Assembly (NCBI GenBank): GCA_027307045.1
Contig: DAHUXR010000025.1
Location: forward strand, 1-48,397
Direction of reading: 5' to 3'
Source of the DNA: Acidobacteriaceae bacterium
GTDB taxonomy: Bacteria > Acidobacteriota > Terriglobia > Terriglobales > Acidobacteriaceae
Length of the DNA: 48,397 nt
The position numbers and the translations under genes are program-made. The notes beneath the pieces were generated by a model. That model worked only from the letters and a program-made list of their open reading frames with translations. It searched no databases and was not told where the DNA came from. Positions 15,348 to 25,638 of the stretch are shown here, piece after piece; the first letter of the stretch is position 1; each line of letters opens with the position of its first letter.

Positions 15348-17717
15348 ATGGCCGAAGTTAAAAACGTAACCATCACCGTAGACGGCAAACAGGTCACCGC
15401 GCCTGCGGGCACGCTGCTCATTGAAGCCTGCAAGGCCGTGGGGATTGAAGTCCCCTCGTTCTGCTATTATCCGGGACTTTCGCTTCAGGCCGCGTGCCGC
15501 ATGTGCCTGGTGCGCATTGAGAAAATGCCCAAGCTGCAGACCGCCTGCACGGTGCCGATCACTGACGGCATGGTCGTGGCTACAGACACCGATGAAGTGC
15601 GCCAGGCGCGCAAGTCCATGATCGAGCTTCTGCTCGGCAACCACCCGCTGGATTGCCCCGTGTGTGATGCCGGCGGCGAATGCGAATTGCAGGACATGAC
15701 GTTCAAGTATGGCGCGGCGGAATCGCGCTATATGGAAGGCAAGCTGCATAAAGAAGAGCAGCAGTGGTCGCCTGTAGTCTTCTTTGATCGCCCGCGCTGC
15801 ATTCTCTGCTATCGCTGCGTGCGCGTCTGCGGTGAAGGCATGGATGTCTCCGCTTTGGGAGTTCAGCTTCGCGGTTCCAGCTCTGTAATCGCTCCCAACG
15901 AAGGCGACCATCTGGATTGCGAAGAGTGCGGCATGTGCATTGACATCTGTCCAGTGGGCGCGCTGACCTCAGGCGCTTACCGCTACAAGACCCGGCCGTG
16001 GGAGATGAAGCACGTGGGCACCATCTGCACGCATTGCGGCGATGGCTGCAAGACCACGCTGGGCGTACGCCGCTCTGATACCGGCATGGACATTGTCCGC
16101 GGCGACAATCGCGACAAGAGCGGCATCAACGGCGACTTCCTCTGCATCAAGGGCCGCTACGCCTTCGATTATTTCGACCACAAAGACCGGCTCCGCCAGC
16201 CGCTGGTCCGCAAGGACGGTAAGCTCACGCCTACCACATGGGAAGAAGCCATTGAGCATGTGGGCAAGCGCCTGCGCGAAATCCGCGACAGCAAAGGCGG
16301 ACAGTCTATCGGCGTGATCGGCTCCAATCGTACGACCAACGAAGAAAACTATCTCCTGCAGAAGTTCGCGCGCACGGTACTTGGCACCAACAATATTGAC
16401 CACCATCGCACGACTGACTTTGCCGGATTCGCCCGCGCCATCGCCGGAAAACAGAATGCTACGGCCACCATGCGTGACGTGGCCAGCGCGCCGGCCATCC
16501 TGCTGATCGGCAATGATCCCACGGAGCGCCACCCGCTGTTGGCGTGGAACATCCGCACTAATGTCCGCCTGCACCAGGCAAAACTTTTTGTGGTGAATTC
16601 GCAGCCCATCAAGCTGCGCCGCCAGGCGACGCGCTTTGTGCAGGTCCCTGCCGGACGTGAAGGCAAGCTGGTCGCATTCCTCAATGGCGACGATGCCGCC
16701 GCCGGCGCGCTGACCGGCGCCAGCGGATCCAATGACGCACTGAAGCAGCTGCGCGATGAACTGAAAGCGCAGAAAGACCTCGTCATCATTTTTGGATCTG
16801 AGCTGCAGGGCGCTGACATTGCCGCGCTGGTCAAGTTCGGCAGCGCGGCAAATGCCAAGTTCATATGTCTGGGCGATTACGCCAACTCTCGCGGCGCTGC
16901 GGACATGGGTCTTTATCCTGACCTGCTCCCGGGATACGTCGCGCTTGATGGGCCGCACAAGTACAACGAAGAATGGGGCTCGCTCTCCAAGACCAAAGGC
17001 ATGGGATTGCAGGAGATGATGCAGGCGGCCAAAGGCGGCAAGCTGGCTGCGCTATATGTAGTCGGATCGAACCCCGTGGTCGACTACAACTTTGATCCGG
17101 CAGCGCTGCAGAACACATTCGTGGTCGTGCAAGAGCTGTTCCTCACGGAAACCGCGATGCTCGCAGAAGTCGTACTACCGGCAGCTTCAGCCTATGAAAA
17201 AGGTGGGACCTTCACCAACACCTGCGGCGACCTGCAACTTCTGAAGAAAGCCGGCGACATTACAGGCATCAAGAGCGATTTTGAAATTATCGTGCGTGTG
17301 GCGGAGCGCATTGGAACGGAAGTCCGCAAGCTGGTTCCGTTTGGGAGCGGCGTGCGCGCGGATATGGGACAGACTCGCGGAGCGCAGTCTGGAGAGGCCG
17401 ACCGCCATTCCGTATGGCTTACCGCCAACAACCTTGAGCCGCGGCTCAGCCCGTTTGATCCTTACGCCATGCTCGACGAGATCCAGCGGCTGGTACCCGG
17501 CTATGAATTTTCGCGGCTGAGTTTGCTCGCCGGAAACGATCAGCACATGCTGGCCGCCGAGCTTAGCGCGGCAGGCGCGGGCGATGCACTGGTGCAGATC
17601 GTCCCGGCCAATGACACGCTGTTTACCTCGGGAACGCTGGGACGATATTCGAAGACGCTGAACAGTGTGATCGAAAACAAACGCGCACCAGCGGACAAAG
17701 AAGTGATGGCGGATTGA
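15348..17717 (+). CDS. nuoG: NADH-quinone oxidoreductase subunit G
   Basis: The 75 kDa-type iron-sulfur subunit, 789 residues, linking NuoE/F to the quinone module. Ligands are visible for N1b (Cys39, 50, 53, 67) and N5 (His99, Cys103, 106, 112). Two ferredoxin-like four-Cys sets follow (Cys151, 154, 157, 161 and Cys191, 194, 197, 201). There is also an N7-type set beginning CTHCGDGC at 227-234, which is present in some bacterial enzymes and absent from mitochondria. The rest is a molybdopterin-oxidoreductase-like fold without signs of a cofactor. AGGA sits 7 nt before the ATG. Confidence 0.97.
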   Translation: MAEVKNVTITVDGKQVTAPAGTLLIEACKAVGIEVPSFCYYPGLSLQAACRMCLVRIEKMPKLQTACTVPITDGMVVATDTDEVRQARKSMIELLLGNHPLDCPVCDAGGECELQDMTFKYGAAESRYMEGKLHKEEQQWSPVVFFDRPRCILCYRCVRVCGEGMDVSALGVQLRGSSSVIAPNEGDHLDCEECGMCIDICPVGALTSGAYRYKTRPWEMKHVGTICTHCGDGCKTTLGVRRSDTGMDIVRGDNRDKSGINGDFLCIKGRYAFDYFDHKDRLRQPLVRKDGKLTPTTWEEAIEHVGKRLREIRDSKGGQSIGVIGSNRTTNEENYLLQKFARTVLGTNNIDHHRTTDFAGFARAIAGKQNATATMRDVASAPAILLIGNDPTERHPLLAWNIRTNVRLHQAKLFVVNSQPIKLRRQATRFVQVPAGREGKLVAFLNGDDAAAGALTGASGSNDALKQLRDELKAQKDLVIIFGSELQGADIAALVKFGSAANAKFICLGDYANSRGAADMGLYPDLLPGYVALDGPHKYNEEWGSLSKTKGMGLQEMMQAAKGGKLAALYVVGSNPVVDYNFDPAALQNTFVVVQELFLTETAMLAEVVLPAASAYEKGGTFTNTCGDLQLLKKAGDITGIKSDFEIIVRVAERIGTEVRKLVPFGSGVRADMGQTRGAQSGEADRHSVWLTANNLEPRLSPFDPYAMLDEIQRLVPGYEFSRLSLLAGNDQHMLAAELSAAGAGDALVQIVPANDTLFTSGTLGRYSKTLNSVIENKRAPADKEVMAD

Positions 17718-17748
17718 GCAATTAGCATCTGGCAATTAGCAATTAGCC
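17715..17748 (+). repeat. AATTAGC-word repeat
   Basis: TGAGCAATTAGCATCTGGC runs on into further AATTAGC words in the 59-base gap between nuoG and nuoH. Part of it matches the minus strand of 5252-5272. Confidence 0.6.
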
Positions 17749-17776
17749 GTCGCGCAGGCGGCTCTGTATAGGGACC

Positions 17777-18862
17777 GTGGATACAAAAACTTTTATTATC
17801 GCCGCAGTAATTAAGATCGCGCTGGTGGTCTTCATCATGCTCACGGGCGTGGCCTATACCACATGGCTGGAGCGCAAGCTGATTGGCCGCATCCAGAACC
17901 GTTGGGGACCAACGCGCGTGGGCCCGTTCGGCCTGCTGCAACCTTTGGCCGACGGCGTGAAATTCATCCTGAAAGAAGACCTGCTGCCGGACTACGTCCA
18001 CAAGGGCCTGTTCATTCTTGCGCCCATGCTGGCTCTGGTGATGTCTTTGATTTCCATCGCCGTGATTCCGTTTGGCGAAACCATCACCATTGCCGGGCAC
18101 ACCACGGCGCTCCAGATCAGCGGGATCACGCACGCGGGTGGCGGCATCAGTGACATCAACATTGGCCTGCTCATTATTCTGGGTGTAACGTCCATCGGCG
18201 TTTATGGTGTCGCCCTCGCCGGGTGGTCTTCGAATAGCAAGTATTCCCTGCTCGGCTCCTTGCGCGCCAGCGCCCAGATGATCAGCTATGAGCTTGCGCT
18301 GGGCCTATCGCTCGTCGGCATTCTGCTGCTCTCAGGCACCTTGAGCCTGCGTGAGATTGTCTTCAGCCAGAGCGGTAACTGGGTCCTTGGCGGACATGAC
18401 ACGCACGTCCCGCACTGGTTCATTTTCCCGCAGATTGTGGGCTTCTTTATTTATCTGCTGGCGGCCTACGCTGAGACCAACCGCATTCCATTTGATATGC
18501 CGGAAGCTGAAACCGAACTCGTCGCCGGATACCACACCGAATACAGCTCCATGAAGTTCGCCATGTTCTTTATGGCGGAATACGTGAACATGTTTACCGT
18601 CGCGTGCCTGGCAACGCTGCTCTTCTTTGGCGGATGGCATGGCCCCCATCTGGGATTCCTTCCGCCGATCGGGCAGGCATTGTTGCCGGTGGTTTATTTC
18701 GCGGCGAAAGTTTTCTTTTTTATCTTTCTCTATATATGGATTCGCGGCACGCTGCCGCGCTTCCGCTATGACCAGCTCATGGCCTTTGGCTGGAAGTTTC
18801 TGCTGCCGCTGGCCATTGCCAACATTATTGTCACCAGCCTGATTGTGGCGTGGGGGGCATAA
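17777..18862 (+). CDS. nuoH: NADH-quinone oxidoreductase subunit H
   Basis: The membrane subunit at the junction of both arms, 361 residues with about eight hydrophobic segments. It lines the entry of the quinone chamber. Signatures are TTWLERKLIGRIQNRWGPTR near residue 28, LQPLADGVKFILKED, and AETNRIPFDMPEAETELVAG in the conserved loop with its acidic residues. It starts with GTG. nuoI normally follows nuoH; here the next gene is nuoJ, five bases later. Confidence 0.98.
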   Translation: MDTKTFIIAAVIKIALVVFIMLTGVAYTTWLERKLIGRIQNRWGPTRVGPFGLLQPLADGVKFILKEDLLPDYVHKGLFILAPMLALVMSLISIAVIPFGETITIAGHTTALQISGITHAGGGISDINIGLLIILGVTSIGVYGVALAGWSSNSKYSLLGSLRASAQMISYELALGLSLVGILLLSGTLSLREIVFSQSGNWVLGGHDTHVPHWFIFPQIVGFFIYLLAAYAETNRIPFDMPEAETELVAGYHTEYSSMKFAMFFMAEYVNMFTVACLATLLFFGGWHGPHLGFLPPIGQALLPVVYFAAKVFFFIFLYIWIRGTLPRFRYDQLMAFGWKFLLPLAIANIIVTSLIVAWGA

Positions 18863-18866
18863 CCGG

Positions 18867-19370
18867 ATGGTCCATCAGGTACTATTCATCGTTTTTGGTT
18901 TGATCTGCGTGGCGGGCGCCATCAACCTGCTGGTGCAGCGCCATCCCATCAGCAGCGCGCTTTCGCTCGTTGTCGTGATGGCTTCGCTGGCGCTGATCTA
19001 CCTGCTGCTGGGCGCGGAATTTGTCGCCGCCATTCAGGTGATCGTTTATGCCGGCGCCATCATGGTGTTGTTTGTCTTTGTGATCATGTTGCTGAACGCT
19101 GGAGCGGAAGAAAGAACGCGCGGAAGCAGGATGGCGCTTATTGTCGGCGTGCCCGGCGTGATTATTCTGGCAGGGACCGTTGGCTGGATGCTGGTGAGCG
19201 GCAGCGGACGGCTGGGCGGCGTCAACCTTGTCGGGCCGAGCAGCTTCGGTGAAACTCATGCCATCGCCAGGCTGCTGTTCAAGGAATTTCTACTGCCCTT
19301 TGAAATCACTTCAGTACTGATCCTCATCGCCATTATGGGCGCGGTAGTGCTGGGAAAGAGGGAGAACTAA
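18867..19370 (+). CDS. nuoJ: NADH-quinone oxidoreductase subunit J
   Basis: A membrane subunit of 167 residues with five hydrophobic segments. The family core is HPISSALSLVVVMASLALIY followed by LLGAEFVAAIQVIVYAGAIM and FVFVIMLLN, the segment with the pi-bulge helix. The frame is open upstream into the nuoH end, but the ATG at 18867 gives the normal start. nuoK begins directly after the stop. Confidence 0.97.
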   Translation: MVHQVLFIVFGLICVAGAINLLVQRHPISSALSLVVVMASLALIYLLLGAEFVAAIQVIVYAGAIMVLFVFVIMLLNAGAEERTRGSRMALIVGVPGVIILAGTVGWMLVSGSGRLGGVNLVGPSSFGETHAIARLLFKEFLLPFEITSVLILIAIMGAVVLGKREN

Positions 19371-19703
19371 ATGGTCCCACTTTCCTGGTATCTCATCCTG
19401 AGCGGCATCCTGTTTTCGCTGGGCGTGCTGGGTTTTCTGCTCAAACGCAACATCATCACCATCTTTATGTCGATTGAGTTGATGTTGAACGCCGTGAATT
19501 TGAGTTTTGTGGCGTTTGCCAATTACTGGCACACGCATCCTGTGGCCGACAAATCCATTGTCCCGCTGAGCGGCCAGGTGTTTGTTTTCTTTGTAATGGT
19601 TGTAGCCGCGGCGGAAGCGGCCGTCGGTCTGGCAATCATCATTGCCGTTTTCCGTACTCGTGAGACCCTGAACGTTGATCGCGTGAACCTGCTGAAATTA
19701 TGA
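19371..19703 (+). CDS. nuoK: NADH-quinone oxidoreductase subunit K
   Basis: A three-helix membrane subunit of 110 residues related to MrpC. It has the two conserved membrane Glu residues in [12 protein letters not shown] and [17 protein letters not shown], which take part in proton transfer. The stop overlaps the nuoL start in an ATGA arrangement. Confidence 0.98.
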   Translation: MVPLSWYLILSGILFSLGVLGFLLKRNIITIFMSIELMLNAVNLSFVAFANYWHTHPVADKSIVPLSGQVFVFFVMVVAAAEAAVGLAIIIAVFRTRETLNVDRVNLLKL

Positions 19704-21793
19704 CCAAGAACCTAAATCTCTGGGTAATTCCGCTGCTTCCGCTGATTGGCGCGGCCATCAACGGCCTGTTCGGCCGTCGCTTCAAGAACGCGATGGTCAG
19801 CGCTGTTGCCCTGCTTTTTACCGCGGCGTCATTCGGATGGGCAGCATGGGCCGTGTGGACCGTCTGGCCGGGCAGCGGCATTGCCCTGCCCCACATTGAG
19901 ACGCTTGGCACGTGGATTACAGCCGGCACTTTCTCCGCGCCTTTCGGCTTCTATCTCGACCAGCTCTCCATGATCATGGTGCTGGTAGTCACGGGTGTCG
20001 GGTTTCTGATTCATATTTATTCAGTCGGATACATGGCGCATGAAGGCGGCTACTACCGTTTTTTTGCCTACCTGAACCTCTTCATGTTCTTCATGCTCAC
20101 GCTGGTGCTGGCGAATAATTATCTGCTGATGTTCGTGGGCTGGGAAGGCGTGGGACTTGCGTCGTATTTGCTGATCGGCTTTTTCTTCCTCAAGGACTCC
20201 GCAGCCGACGCGGGCAAGAAGGCTTTCATCGTTAACCGCATCGGCGACTTCGCATTCCTCATCGGGATGTTCCTGATCATCCGGCATTTTGGCTCGCTGA
20301 ACTATGACGCGGTTTTCGGCAAAATCGCCGCAGGCCATTTCACACCAGAAGCCGGCTGGGGCATCTTTACCGCCATCGCGCTCTGCCTGATGTTTGGCGC
20401 CACCGGCAAGTCCGCGCAGGTCCCGCTTTACGTCTGGCTGCCGGACGCCATGGAAGGCCCCACGCCGGTCTCCGCGCTGATTCATGCAGCGACCATGGTC
20501 ACCGCGGGCATTTACATGATCGCCCGCTCGCATGCCATTTTTAATCTGGCTCCGCATGCGCTTCAAATCGTGGCGATCATCGGCTGCATCACGGCAATCT
20601 TTGCCGCCACTATGGGCTTGGCGCAGACCGACATCAAGCGCGTTCTGGCTTACTCCACAGTTTCACAGCTTGGATACATGTTCCTAGCCTGCGGTGTAGC
20701 AGCCTATTCCGCCGGAATCTTCCATTTGATGACGCATGCGTTCTTCAAGGCGCTGCTCTTCCTTGGAGCGGGCTCGGTGATCCACGCCGTGGGTGGAGAG
20801 CAGGACATGCGCCGCATGGGCGGCTTGCGCAAGCTGATTCCCGTTACATTCTGGGTGGTCACCATCGCGACCATTGCCATCGCCGGAATCCCGCCGTTTG
20901 CCGGCTTCTTCAGCAAGGACGAAATTCTGGGCGCGGTCTTTCATAGTCCTTACGGCGGCCCGGTGATCTGGGGTATCGGTGTTTTAACAGCGGGTCTCAC
21001 TTCCTTCTATATGTTTCGCCTGTGGTTCATGACTTTCTTTGGTGAGCTCAAGCTGGGCTCGGTGGAGCTTGGCGAAGAGGCGCACGCAGCAAAGGCTCCA
21101 GCACAGGCAGCACATGGGGCCGCTTCACACTCGCACGGCCATGCCGACGACCATTCTCACGGACACGGCGGCGTGCATGAATCTCCATGGATCATGCTTG
21201 CTCCGCTGGTAATTCTTGCGGTGCTGTCATTCGTCGGCGGATGGGTTGGTGTTCCCCAGTTCATGGGCGGACATAACGAGATTGAGCAATTTCTGGCGCC
21301 TGTAATGCAGTCCGGGCCCGCCGTTGCTGGCGAAGCAGTCTCCGACAAAGATGCCACTACATCGCACGCGGGTGAAGCGACGCCGGAAAACACAAAAGAA
21401 GAACTGTTTTTGGCTGGAACCTCGGTCGCCGCTGCCTTGATCGGACTGTTCTTTGCGTATCTCTTCTATTACAAGAGCCCCGAACTTCCCGATCGAATCA
21501 CCTCAAAGATGCACGGCATTTACATGATGGTCCTGCACAAGTACTACGTTGACGAAGGCTACGGCGCGATTTTCGTCAAGCCACTGCTGGCGCTCTCCAC
21601 GGTCGTGCTGTGGCGCGGAGTGGATCAGGGCGTGATTGACGGCTTGGTAAACGGCGCAGGCACGGCGTCGCAGGGCGTGGGCAATGAGCTGCGGCAGATG
21701 CAGTCCGGCAATATACGCTCTTACGCGGCGTGGGTCGCCATTGGCGGCGCGGCCATTGTGGCTTACATGATCTGGCTGGGGGTGACGCGATGA
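19700..21793 (+). CDS. nuoL: NADH-quinone oxidoreductase subunit L, with His-rich loop
   Basis: The largest antiporter-like proton-pumping subunit, 697 residues. Conserved parts include [19 protein letters not shown] with its key Glu, the Lys-containing [20 protein letters not shown], and [14 protein letters not shown]. Between about residues 459 and 492 there is a hydrophilic insertion with nine His ([19 protein letters not shown]), just before a membrane segment. The C terminus has the long helix that runs along the membrane arm. It overlaps nuoM by four bases. Confidence 0.98.
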   Translation: MTKNLNLWVIPLLPLIGAAINGLFGRRFKNAMVSAVALLFTAASFGWAAWAVWTVWPGSGIALPHIETLGTWITAGTFSAPFGFYLDQLSMIMVLVVTGVGFLIHIYSVGYMAHEGGYYRFFAYLNLFMFFMLTLVLANNYLLMFVGWEGVGLASYLLIGFFFLKDSAADAGKKAFIVNRIGDFAFLIGMFLIIRHFGSLNYDAVFGKIAAGHFTPEAGWGIFTAIALCLMFGATGKSAQVPLYVWLPDAMEGPTPVSALIHAATMVTAGIYMIARSHAIFNLAPHALQIVAIIGCITAIFAATMGLAQTDIKRVLAYSTVSQLGYMFLACGVAAYSAGIFHLMTHAFFKALLFLGAGSVIHAVGGEQDMRRMGGLRKLIPVTFWVVTIATIAIAGIPPFAGFFSKDEILGAVFHSPYGGPVIWGIGVLTAGLTSFYMFRLWFMTFFGELKLGSVELGEEAHAAKAPAQAAHGAASHSHGHADDHSHGHGGVHESPWIMLAPLVILAVLSFVGGWVGVPQFMGGHNEIEQFLAPVMQSGPAVAGEAVSDKDATTSHAGEATPENTKEELFLAGTSVAAALIGLFFAYLFYYKSPELPDRITSKMHGIYMMVLHKYYVDEGYGAIFVKPLLALSTVVLWRGVDQGVIDGLVNGAGTASQGVGNELRQMQSGNIRSYAAWVAIGGAAIVAYMIWLGVTR

Positions 21794-23394
21794 ACAACTC
21801 CATCCTCACCCTGGTCACGTTTGTCCCTGCCATTGGCGCGCTGGCGCTGATGTTGATGCCGCGCAATGATCGCGCTTTGCGCTGGGCCGCGCTCATCATC
21901 TCCATTGCAACATTTGCCATATCTCTTTTTCTGCCGATGTATTACGACTACGGCGCTTCAGGATTCCAGTTTGAAACAAACCGCAACTGGATCGGCCAAA
22001 CCATCCATTACCACATGGGCGCGGACGGCATCTCCATGTGGCTGGTTCTGCTCACCACGTTGCTGGTTCCCGTGAGTGTGCTGGTTTCATGGAAGTCGAT
22101 TCATGACCGCGTGAAGGAATTCTTTGTCCTGCTGCTGCTGCTGGAGATGGCGATGATCGGCGTCTTCCTCGCGCTGGACATGTTCCTCTTCTATGTCTTC
22201 TGGGAAGCCACGCTGATCCCCATGGCGCTGCTGATCGGCATGTATGGGCATGAGCGCCGGGTTTACGCGGCAGTAAAGTTCTTCCTTTATACGATGGTTG
22301 CTTCGGTCTTCATGCTCGCGGCGATCATCTGGCTGTACGTGCATACCGGCAGTTTTGACTACTCGGTAATCCGCGAATGGATTCGAGTCAGCATACAGAA
22401 CGGGTCGGTTTCAGGTACCGCACTGCAATGGCTCTTCCTCGGATTCTTTATCGCCTTTGCCGTAAAGGTCCCATTGTTCCCGCTGCACACATGGCTGCCA
22501 GACGCGCACGTGGAAGCGCCAACCGCAGGCTCCGTATTGCTGGCAGGCGTGCTGCTCAAAATGGGGACCTACGGCTTGCTGCGCTTCAACGTCGGCATGT
22601 TCCCTGACCAGGCGGCTTACAACTCAAGCTGGATTAATACGCTGGCAGTGATCGGAATCATCTATGGCGCGCTGGTGGCGCTGGTGCAGCCGAATTTGAA
22701 GAAGCTGATCGCCTATTCTTCCGTCAGCCATCTTGGTTTTGTTGTGCTGGGCATTTTCAGCCTTACGACCATCGGTGCGGACGGTGCGGTTTACCAGATG
22801 CTGAACCACGGCATCTCCACCGGCGCGCTGTTCATGCTGGCCGGCATGCTCTATGAGCGCAAGCACACTTACGAGTTCAAGGAATTTGGCGGGCTCGCCA
22901 CGCCCATGCCAGTCTACGCGACGTTCTTCCTGCTGGCAGTGCTCTCTTCTGTCGGGCTGCCATTGCTCAACGGTTTCGTCGGTGAATTTCTGGTGCTGAG
23001 CGGGACGTTCCAGAGCGCGATGCCGCATGCCATGCTCTTCGCCATTCTGGGCTCCAGTGGCGTGATCTGGGGCGCGTGCTACCTGCTGTGGATGTACCAG
23101 AAGGTCTTCTATGGGCAGATTCACCATGACGAAAACAAGACATTGCCGGACATCGATGGCCGCGAGCGGATCTCTCTGGTTCCCCTGGTCGTGCTGGCCG
23201 TGATTATGGGCGTGGCATCGCCTTACTGGATGAAGTCGATTCAACCTGCGGTCGTCAGCACACTGCCACAAGCTGCCGGGGTAAAAGCGCAGGCGCAAAA
23301 AGATCACAATCAAGACAAGCCAGATTTAGTAAGTCCAGTTTTACCGGCCGCTGCCGCGGTCCCAAACGCTTCCGCCACGGGTGGGCAGAAATAG
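21790..23394 (+). CDS. nuoM: NADH-quinone oxidoreductase subunit M
   Basis: An antiporter-like proton-pumping subunit of 534 residues. Key parts are FYVFWEATLIPMALLIGMYG with its membrane Glu, FAVKVPLFPLHTWLPDAHVE and SSVSHLGFVVLGIFS. The frame is open further upstream inside nuoL, but the ATG in the ATGA overlap at 21790 gives the normal N terminus. The C terminus ends in a short Ala/Pro-rich tail. Confidence 0.98.
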   Translation: MNNSILTLVTFVPAIGALALMLMPRNDRALRWAALIISIATFAISLFLPMYYDYGASGFQFETNRNWIGQTIHYHMGADGISMWLVLLTTLLVPVSVLVSWKSIHDRVKEFFVLLLLLEMAMIGVFLALDMFLFYVFWEATLIPMALLIGMYGHERRVYAAVKFFLYTMVASVFMLAAIIWLYVHTGSFDYSVIREWIRVSIQNGSVSGTALQWLFLGFFIAFAVKVPLFPLHTWLPDAHVEAPTAGSVLLAGVLLKMGTYGLLRFNVGMFPDQAAYNSSWINTLAVIGIIYGALVALVQPNLKKLIAYSSVSHLGFVVLGIFSLTTIGADGAVYQMLNHGISTGALFMLAGMLYERKHTYEFKEFGGLATPMPVYATFFLLAVLSSVGLPLLNGFVGEFLVLSGTFQSAMPHAMLFAILGSSGVIWGACYLLWMYQKVFYGQIHHDENKTLPDIDGRERISLVPLVVLAVIMGVASPYWMKSIQPAVVSTLPQAAGVKAQAQKDHNQDKPDLVSPVLPAAAAVPNASATGGQK

Positions 23395-24945
23395 ATGAAC
23401 CCGATCCAAACCGTCGACTACATTCGCATCCTGCCTGAGCTGGTGCTCACTGCCTTTGGCATCATCATTATGATGGCTGATCCGCTGTTGAAACCGGGGG
23501 CCAGCCGCAAAGGTCTGGGACTGGTTGCCCTGGGCGGTACCATCGCCGCAATTGCAGCCACTTTCTGCCAGATCGCATGGAGCGCCCGCGATGCCAACTT
23601 CGCCACGCCCGGATGGTTTGGCATGGTGCGCGTGGACAGCTTCGCCATCTTCTTTCACCTGCTGATTCCCGCGATTTCGGCGGTCTGCATCCTGGCGTCG
23701 CTCGAATACCTGGACGCGCAGAACATCCGCAGCGGCGAATACTACGCCTTGATCCTGTTCGGCACCGTGGGCATGGTGCTGATGTCTTCCGCGGTCGAGT
23801 TGGTGTTGATCTTTATCGCCCTGGAAATTTCTTCCATCTCCACTTACATTCTGGCGGGATATCGGCGCCGCAACGCCGGCAGCGCGGAGTCGGCCATCAA
23901 GTATTTCCTGCTGGGATCATTTGCCACCGCGTTTTTCCTCTATGGCGTGGCGCTCATGTTCGGCGCAACGGGTTCGACAAGCATCTTGAAGATCGGTCCG
24001 GCGCTCGGCAGTAATCCCGGACTTCTGGCCATTGCCGCCACGGCGCTGATGATCGTGGGTTTAGGGTTCAAAGTCGCCGCTGCGCCGTTCCACATCTGGA
24101 CGCCTGACGTTTATGAAGGCGCGCCTGCGCCAATCGTGGCGCTGATGTCCACCGGCCCCAAGGCGGCTGCCTTTGCGGTGTTGCTGCGCGTACTCTTTGC
24201 CACCACATCGTCAGACTGGCTGCCGCTGATCTGGATCTGCGCCGCGCTCTCCATGACGCTGGGCAACTTTGGCGCGCTGATGCAGAATAACGTGAAGCGC
24301 ATGCTGGCCTATTCATCCATTGCGCATGCCGGTTACTTGCTTGTGGCATTTGCGGCTAGCAATGAAATTGGAAGGTCCGCCGCAATCTTCTATACCGCTT
24401 CATACGCGGCGATGAATGTGGGCGCGTTTGCCGTGGTCAGCCACTTTGGCGCCGGTGGCGAGCGCTATGTTTCCGTCGATGATTATTCCGGTCTGGGCCG
24501 CCGCTCGCCGCTCCTCGCGTTTACCTTTACGATCTTCATGCTTTCGCTGATCGGCATTCCAGCGACCGCCGGATTCCTGGCCAAGTATTACGTGTTCAAC
24601 GCCGCGCTTTCAGCCAATGCGCATCCCACGGCGCTGGTGTGGCTCACGATCATTGGCCTGGTGAACAGCGCCGTTGCTTCCTACTATTACCTGCGGTTGA
24701 TTGTGGTGATGTATATGCGCGAGCCCGTCATTGTTGAAGCTCCCGCGCCTGCTTCCGGCGCGATGAAATTGGCGCTGGTGCTGGCGGCGATCGCCACCAT
24801 TTATCTGGGCGTGATGCCGGGCCGCGTTCTTACTTATTCTGACGCTGGAGCGCGCGACCTGCTTCCTACAGCGGCGGCAGCCGGCAGTGCGACGCCTGGA
24901 AGTTCAACCTTCCCCGGACCAGTAGCAACTACTCCGGAGAAATAG
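23395..24945 (+). CDS. nuoN: NADH-quinone oxidoreductase subunit N
   Basis: The third antiporter-like subunit, 516 residues, last gene of the operon. Signatures are LVLIFIALEISSISTYILAG, GFKVAAAPFHIWTPDVYEGA and KRMLAYSSIAHAGYLLVAFA. It starts directly after the nuoM stop. Its last 17 bases overlap the 3' end of the convergent ABC permease gene, leaving no room for a separate terminator. Confidence 0.98.
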   Translation: MNPIQTVDYIRILPELVLTAFGIIIMMADPLLKPGASRKGLGLVALGGTIAAIAATFCQIAWSARDANFATPGWFGMVRVDSFAIFFHLLIPAISAVCILASLEYLDAQNIRSGEYYALILFGTVGMVLMSSAVELVLIFIALEISSISTYILAGYRRRNAGSAESAIKYFLLGSFATAFFLYGVALMFGATGSTSILKIGPALGSNPGLLAIAATALMIVGLGFKVAAAPFHIWTPDVYEGAPAPIVALMSTGPKAAAFAVLLRVLFATTSSDWLPLIWICAALSMTLGNFGALMQNNVKRMLAYSSIAHAGYLLVAFAASNEIGRSAAIFYTASYAAMNVGAFAVVSHFGAGGERYVSVDDYSGLGRRSPLLAFTFTIFMLSLIGIPATAGFLAKYYVFNAALSANAHPTALVWLTIIGLVNSAVASYYYLRLIVVMYMREPVIVEAPAPASGAMKLALVLAAIATIYLGVMPGRVLTYSDAGARDLLPTAAAAGSATPGSSTFPGPVATTPEK

Positions 24946-25633
24946 TCACATCGCGGCGGCCAAAGACCAGCGCAGCGGCGATCCAGAAAAATACAGCCTG
25001 AGCAATTGCGCTCACGATCAGTGTGTTCAGCGAATTGCCGAGCGGTCGAAACTGGAAGCTCGTCCAGAGCGTGCGAAACAGCGCGCCCGCAGGAAAGAAT
25101 GCCCAGGCCACTGGCCATCCGAATTGAAGGAAGATCAAAGGTAAAGCCAGGACGGCCGACGTAGCTGCGGTAGCGAGCAGCGGATGAAAGAACGTCGCAA
25201 AAAACAGGCCGACGGAAACCGCAAAGACGCAGCAGCAGAAAAGCAGCGTCATTATCGCAGCCAATCCATCAATGGGGATTCTGCCCTGCTGGCCCAGCCA
25301 GGCTGCCGTTGCGCCGATCAGCACACAGAACAGCGCGGAAATCATGGTACAGCCGCACAGCAAGCCGCCCAGGTATTGCCAGCGATGAATGCCTTTGGAG
25401 AGCACGGCGAGAATGCGGCGCGTCTTACGCTCCGTTTGCAGCGCGGGGATGGCAATCATGGTGGCAAAGAAGATGGCATAACCGGCGTGCCAGCGCAGAA
25501 AGAAAAGTATTTCGTCGCGCTGCGTGTGGATGCGATAAATCCCGCCGATTCCCAGCACGTAAGCGCACATCACGGCCAGCGCGATCCACTGCGTGCGGAC
25601 AAAGTTGATGCCGATGAGGAATATGGCGCGCAT
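24929..25633 (-). CDS. ABC-2 type transporter permease-like membrane protein
   Basis: A 234-residue protein with six hydrophobic segments. The order is an N-terminal helix, a cytoplasmic charged loop with QTERKTRRILAVLSKGIHR, then a cluster of membrane segments, which is typical of ABC-2 permeases. It is the third gene of a minus-strand operon with an ABC ATPase and a secreted propeller-like protein, so it is likely the membrane half of that transporter. The start lies five bases after the upstream stop. The transported substrate is unknown. Confidence 0.75.
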   Translation of the reverse strand: MRAIFLIGINFVRTQWIALAVMCAYVLGIGGIYRIHTQRDEILFFLRWHAGYAIFFATMIAIPALQTERKTRRILAVLSKGIHRWQYLGGLLCGCTMISALFCVLIGATAAWLGQQGRIPIDGLAAIMTLLFCCCVFAVSVGLFFATFFHPLLATAATSAVLALPLIFLQFGWPVAWAFFPAGALFRTLWTSFQFRPLGNSLNTLIVSAIAQAVFFWIAAALVFGRRDVTISPE

Positions 25634-25638
25634 GGAAA

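Noticed and set aside
15969..16958. Minus-strand open frame of 329 codons
   Set aside because: Antisense to nuoG; composition is that of reversed nuoG codons.
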